Shown here piece after piece: positions 5,197 to 5,419 of a DNA stretch of 5,419 nt (the stretch's first letter is position 1; each line of letters begins with the position of its first letter). Location of the stretch: positions 1-5,419 of the forward strand of contig JACQJN010000225.1 of the NCBI GenBank assembly GCA_016205085.1, in the 5' to 3' direction. The DNA is from Elusimicrobiota bacterium. Its GTDB lineage: Bacteria > Elusimicrobiota > Elusimicrobia > JACQJN01. The notes beneath the pieces were generated by a model. That model was not told the DNA's origin. It made no database searches and saw only the letters and a program-made list of their open reading frames with translations. Both the position numbers and the translations under genes were made by a program.

Positions 5197-5419
5197 TGCC
5201 TCCCCTCAAACGCTGAGAATGTTTATCCAAAATTTGTTTTTCCTTGGTCGTCAGCGATTCCATTCCCTGCTGCGCCACCTTATCCAAAATCCGATCCACC
5301 TCCGTTTCAAGAGTTCGGGGTTCCGAGTTGAGAGTTGCGGGTTGAGATTTTCGAACTCTAAACTCTAAATTCTTAACTCGCAACTTAATCACCCACCACC
5401 ATCGCAAGTAAATATATCC
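5189..5419 (-). CDS. Rhomboid-family intramembrane serine protease, C-terminal fragment
   Basis: Rhomboids cut membrane proteins within their transmembrane segments with a Ser-His pair. Only the last 76 residues lie in the window and the frame is open to the edge, so the catalytic residues cannot be checked. Three parts are visible. GYIYLRWWW (1-9) resembles the cytoplasmic end of the last rhomboid helix (family: HLGG...G..Y). About 26 residues, roughly 13-38, are encoded by a 7-bp repeat array. A short helical C-terminal piece, EVDRILDKVAQQGMESLTTKEKQILDKHSQRL (41-72), matches the small domain (DUF6576, from memory) found behind many bacterial rhomboids. That last match is the main basis for the call; its role is unknown. 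The gene ends 8 bases inside mutM, so the two are likely co-transcribed. A different membrane protein carrying the same tail remains possible. Confidence 0.75.
   Translation of the reverse strand, partial: GYIYLRWWWVIKLRVKNLEFRVRKSQPATLNSEPRTLETEVDRILDKVAQQGMESLTTKEKQILDKHSQRLRGGNA
5311..5387. repeat. Phased 7-bp repeat array with internal inversion (GAGTTNN x6, then its complement x5)
   Basis: Eleven contiguous 7-base units without gaps. The first six (5311-5352) fit GAGTTNN: GAGTTCG, GGGTTCC, GAGTTGA, GAGTTGC, GGGTTGA, GATTTTC. The last five (5353-5387) fit the reverse complement NNAACTC: GAACTCT, AAACTCT, AAATTCT, TAACTCG, CAACTTA. Segments 5334-5354 and 5364-5384 match as an inverted repeat at 17 of 21 positions, so the RNA can form a long hairpin. 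The array lies wholly inside the rhomboid gene, in the linker between the last helix and the C-terminal domain, and causes no stop codon. From memory, arrays of this kind are common in Omnitrophota-like genomes. Confidence 0.85.

Noticed and set aside
5189..5407. A stand-alone 72-residue protein starting at TTG 5407
   Set aside because: The frame is open to the window edge and the residues before the TTG (GYIY) continue a rhomboid-like helix end, so this is the tail of a larger gene, not a separate small one.

Overview
The window is a compact bacterial housekeeping region in which every supported gene lies on the minus strand, so transcription runs from high to low coordinates. In that order it holds: the C-terminal end of a rhomboid-family membrane protease (cut by the right edge), mutM/fpg, coaE, rho, a short intergenic stretch, a secreted M23 (LytM-type) peptidase, rpmE (ribosomal protein L31), prfA (release factor RF1), and the first 63 codons of prmC (cut by the left edge). 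I see no tRNA, rRNA, CRISPR array, transposase or phage gene. The only sizeable non-coding stretch is about 200 bp, at 2307-2508.

The layout suggests three transcription blocks. Block 1 (right) is rhomboid-mutM-coaE-rho, tightly coupled: an 8-base overlap between rhomboid and mutM, an ATGA overlap between mutM and coaE, and 13 bases between coaE and rho. It ends in a hairpin plus T-tract just after rho. Block 2 is the M23 peptidase and rpmE, 2 bases apart, with the rpmE ribosome binding site inside the end of the peptidase gene. It ends in a second, stronger hairpin plus T-tract. Block 3 is prfA-prmC, 8 bases apart. Its first possible start codons lie inside the second hairpin, so that element is either the end of block 2 or an attenuator for prfA.

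The genes cover core functions: repair of oxidised bases (MutM), the last step of CoA synthesis (CoaE), transcription termination (Rho), ribosome assembly (L31), stop-codon reading (RF1) and methylation of the RF1 GGQ glutamine (PrmC). The last two are enzyme and substrate encoded side by side.

Two repeat elements stand out. A 20-bp perfect palindrome (CCTGCCTGCCGGCAGGCAGG) lies between rho and the peptidase gene. A 77-bp array of eleven exact-phase 7-mers (GAGTTNN, six in one orientation and then five inverted) lies in frame inside the rhomboid gene. From memory, both kinds of repeat, and the protein strings they create (such as PACRQAG and NSE.RTL), are common in uncultivated candidate-phylum genomes, notably Omnitrophota. 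With the moderate GC content and the gene order, that makes an Omnitrophota-like uncultivated bacterium my best guess; this is inference. I found no clearly new multi-gene system. The most interesting material is the small repeats and the two hairpins.
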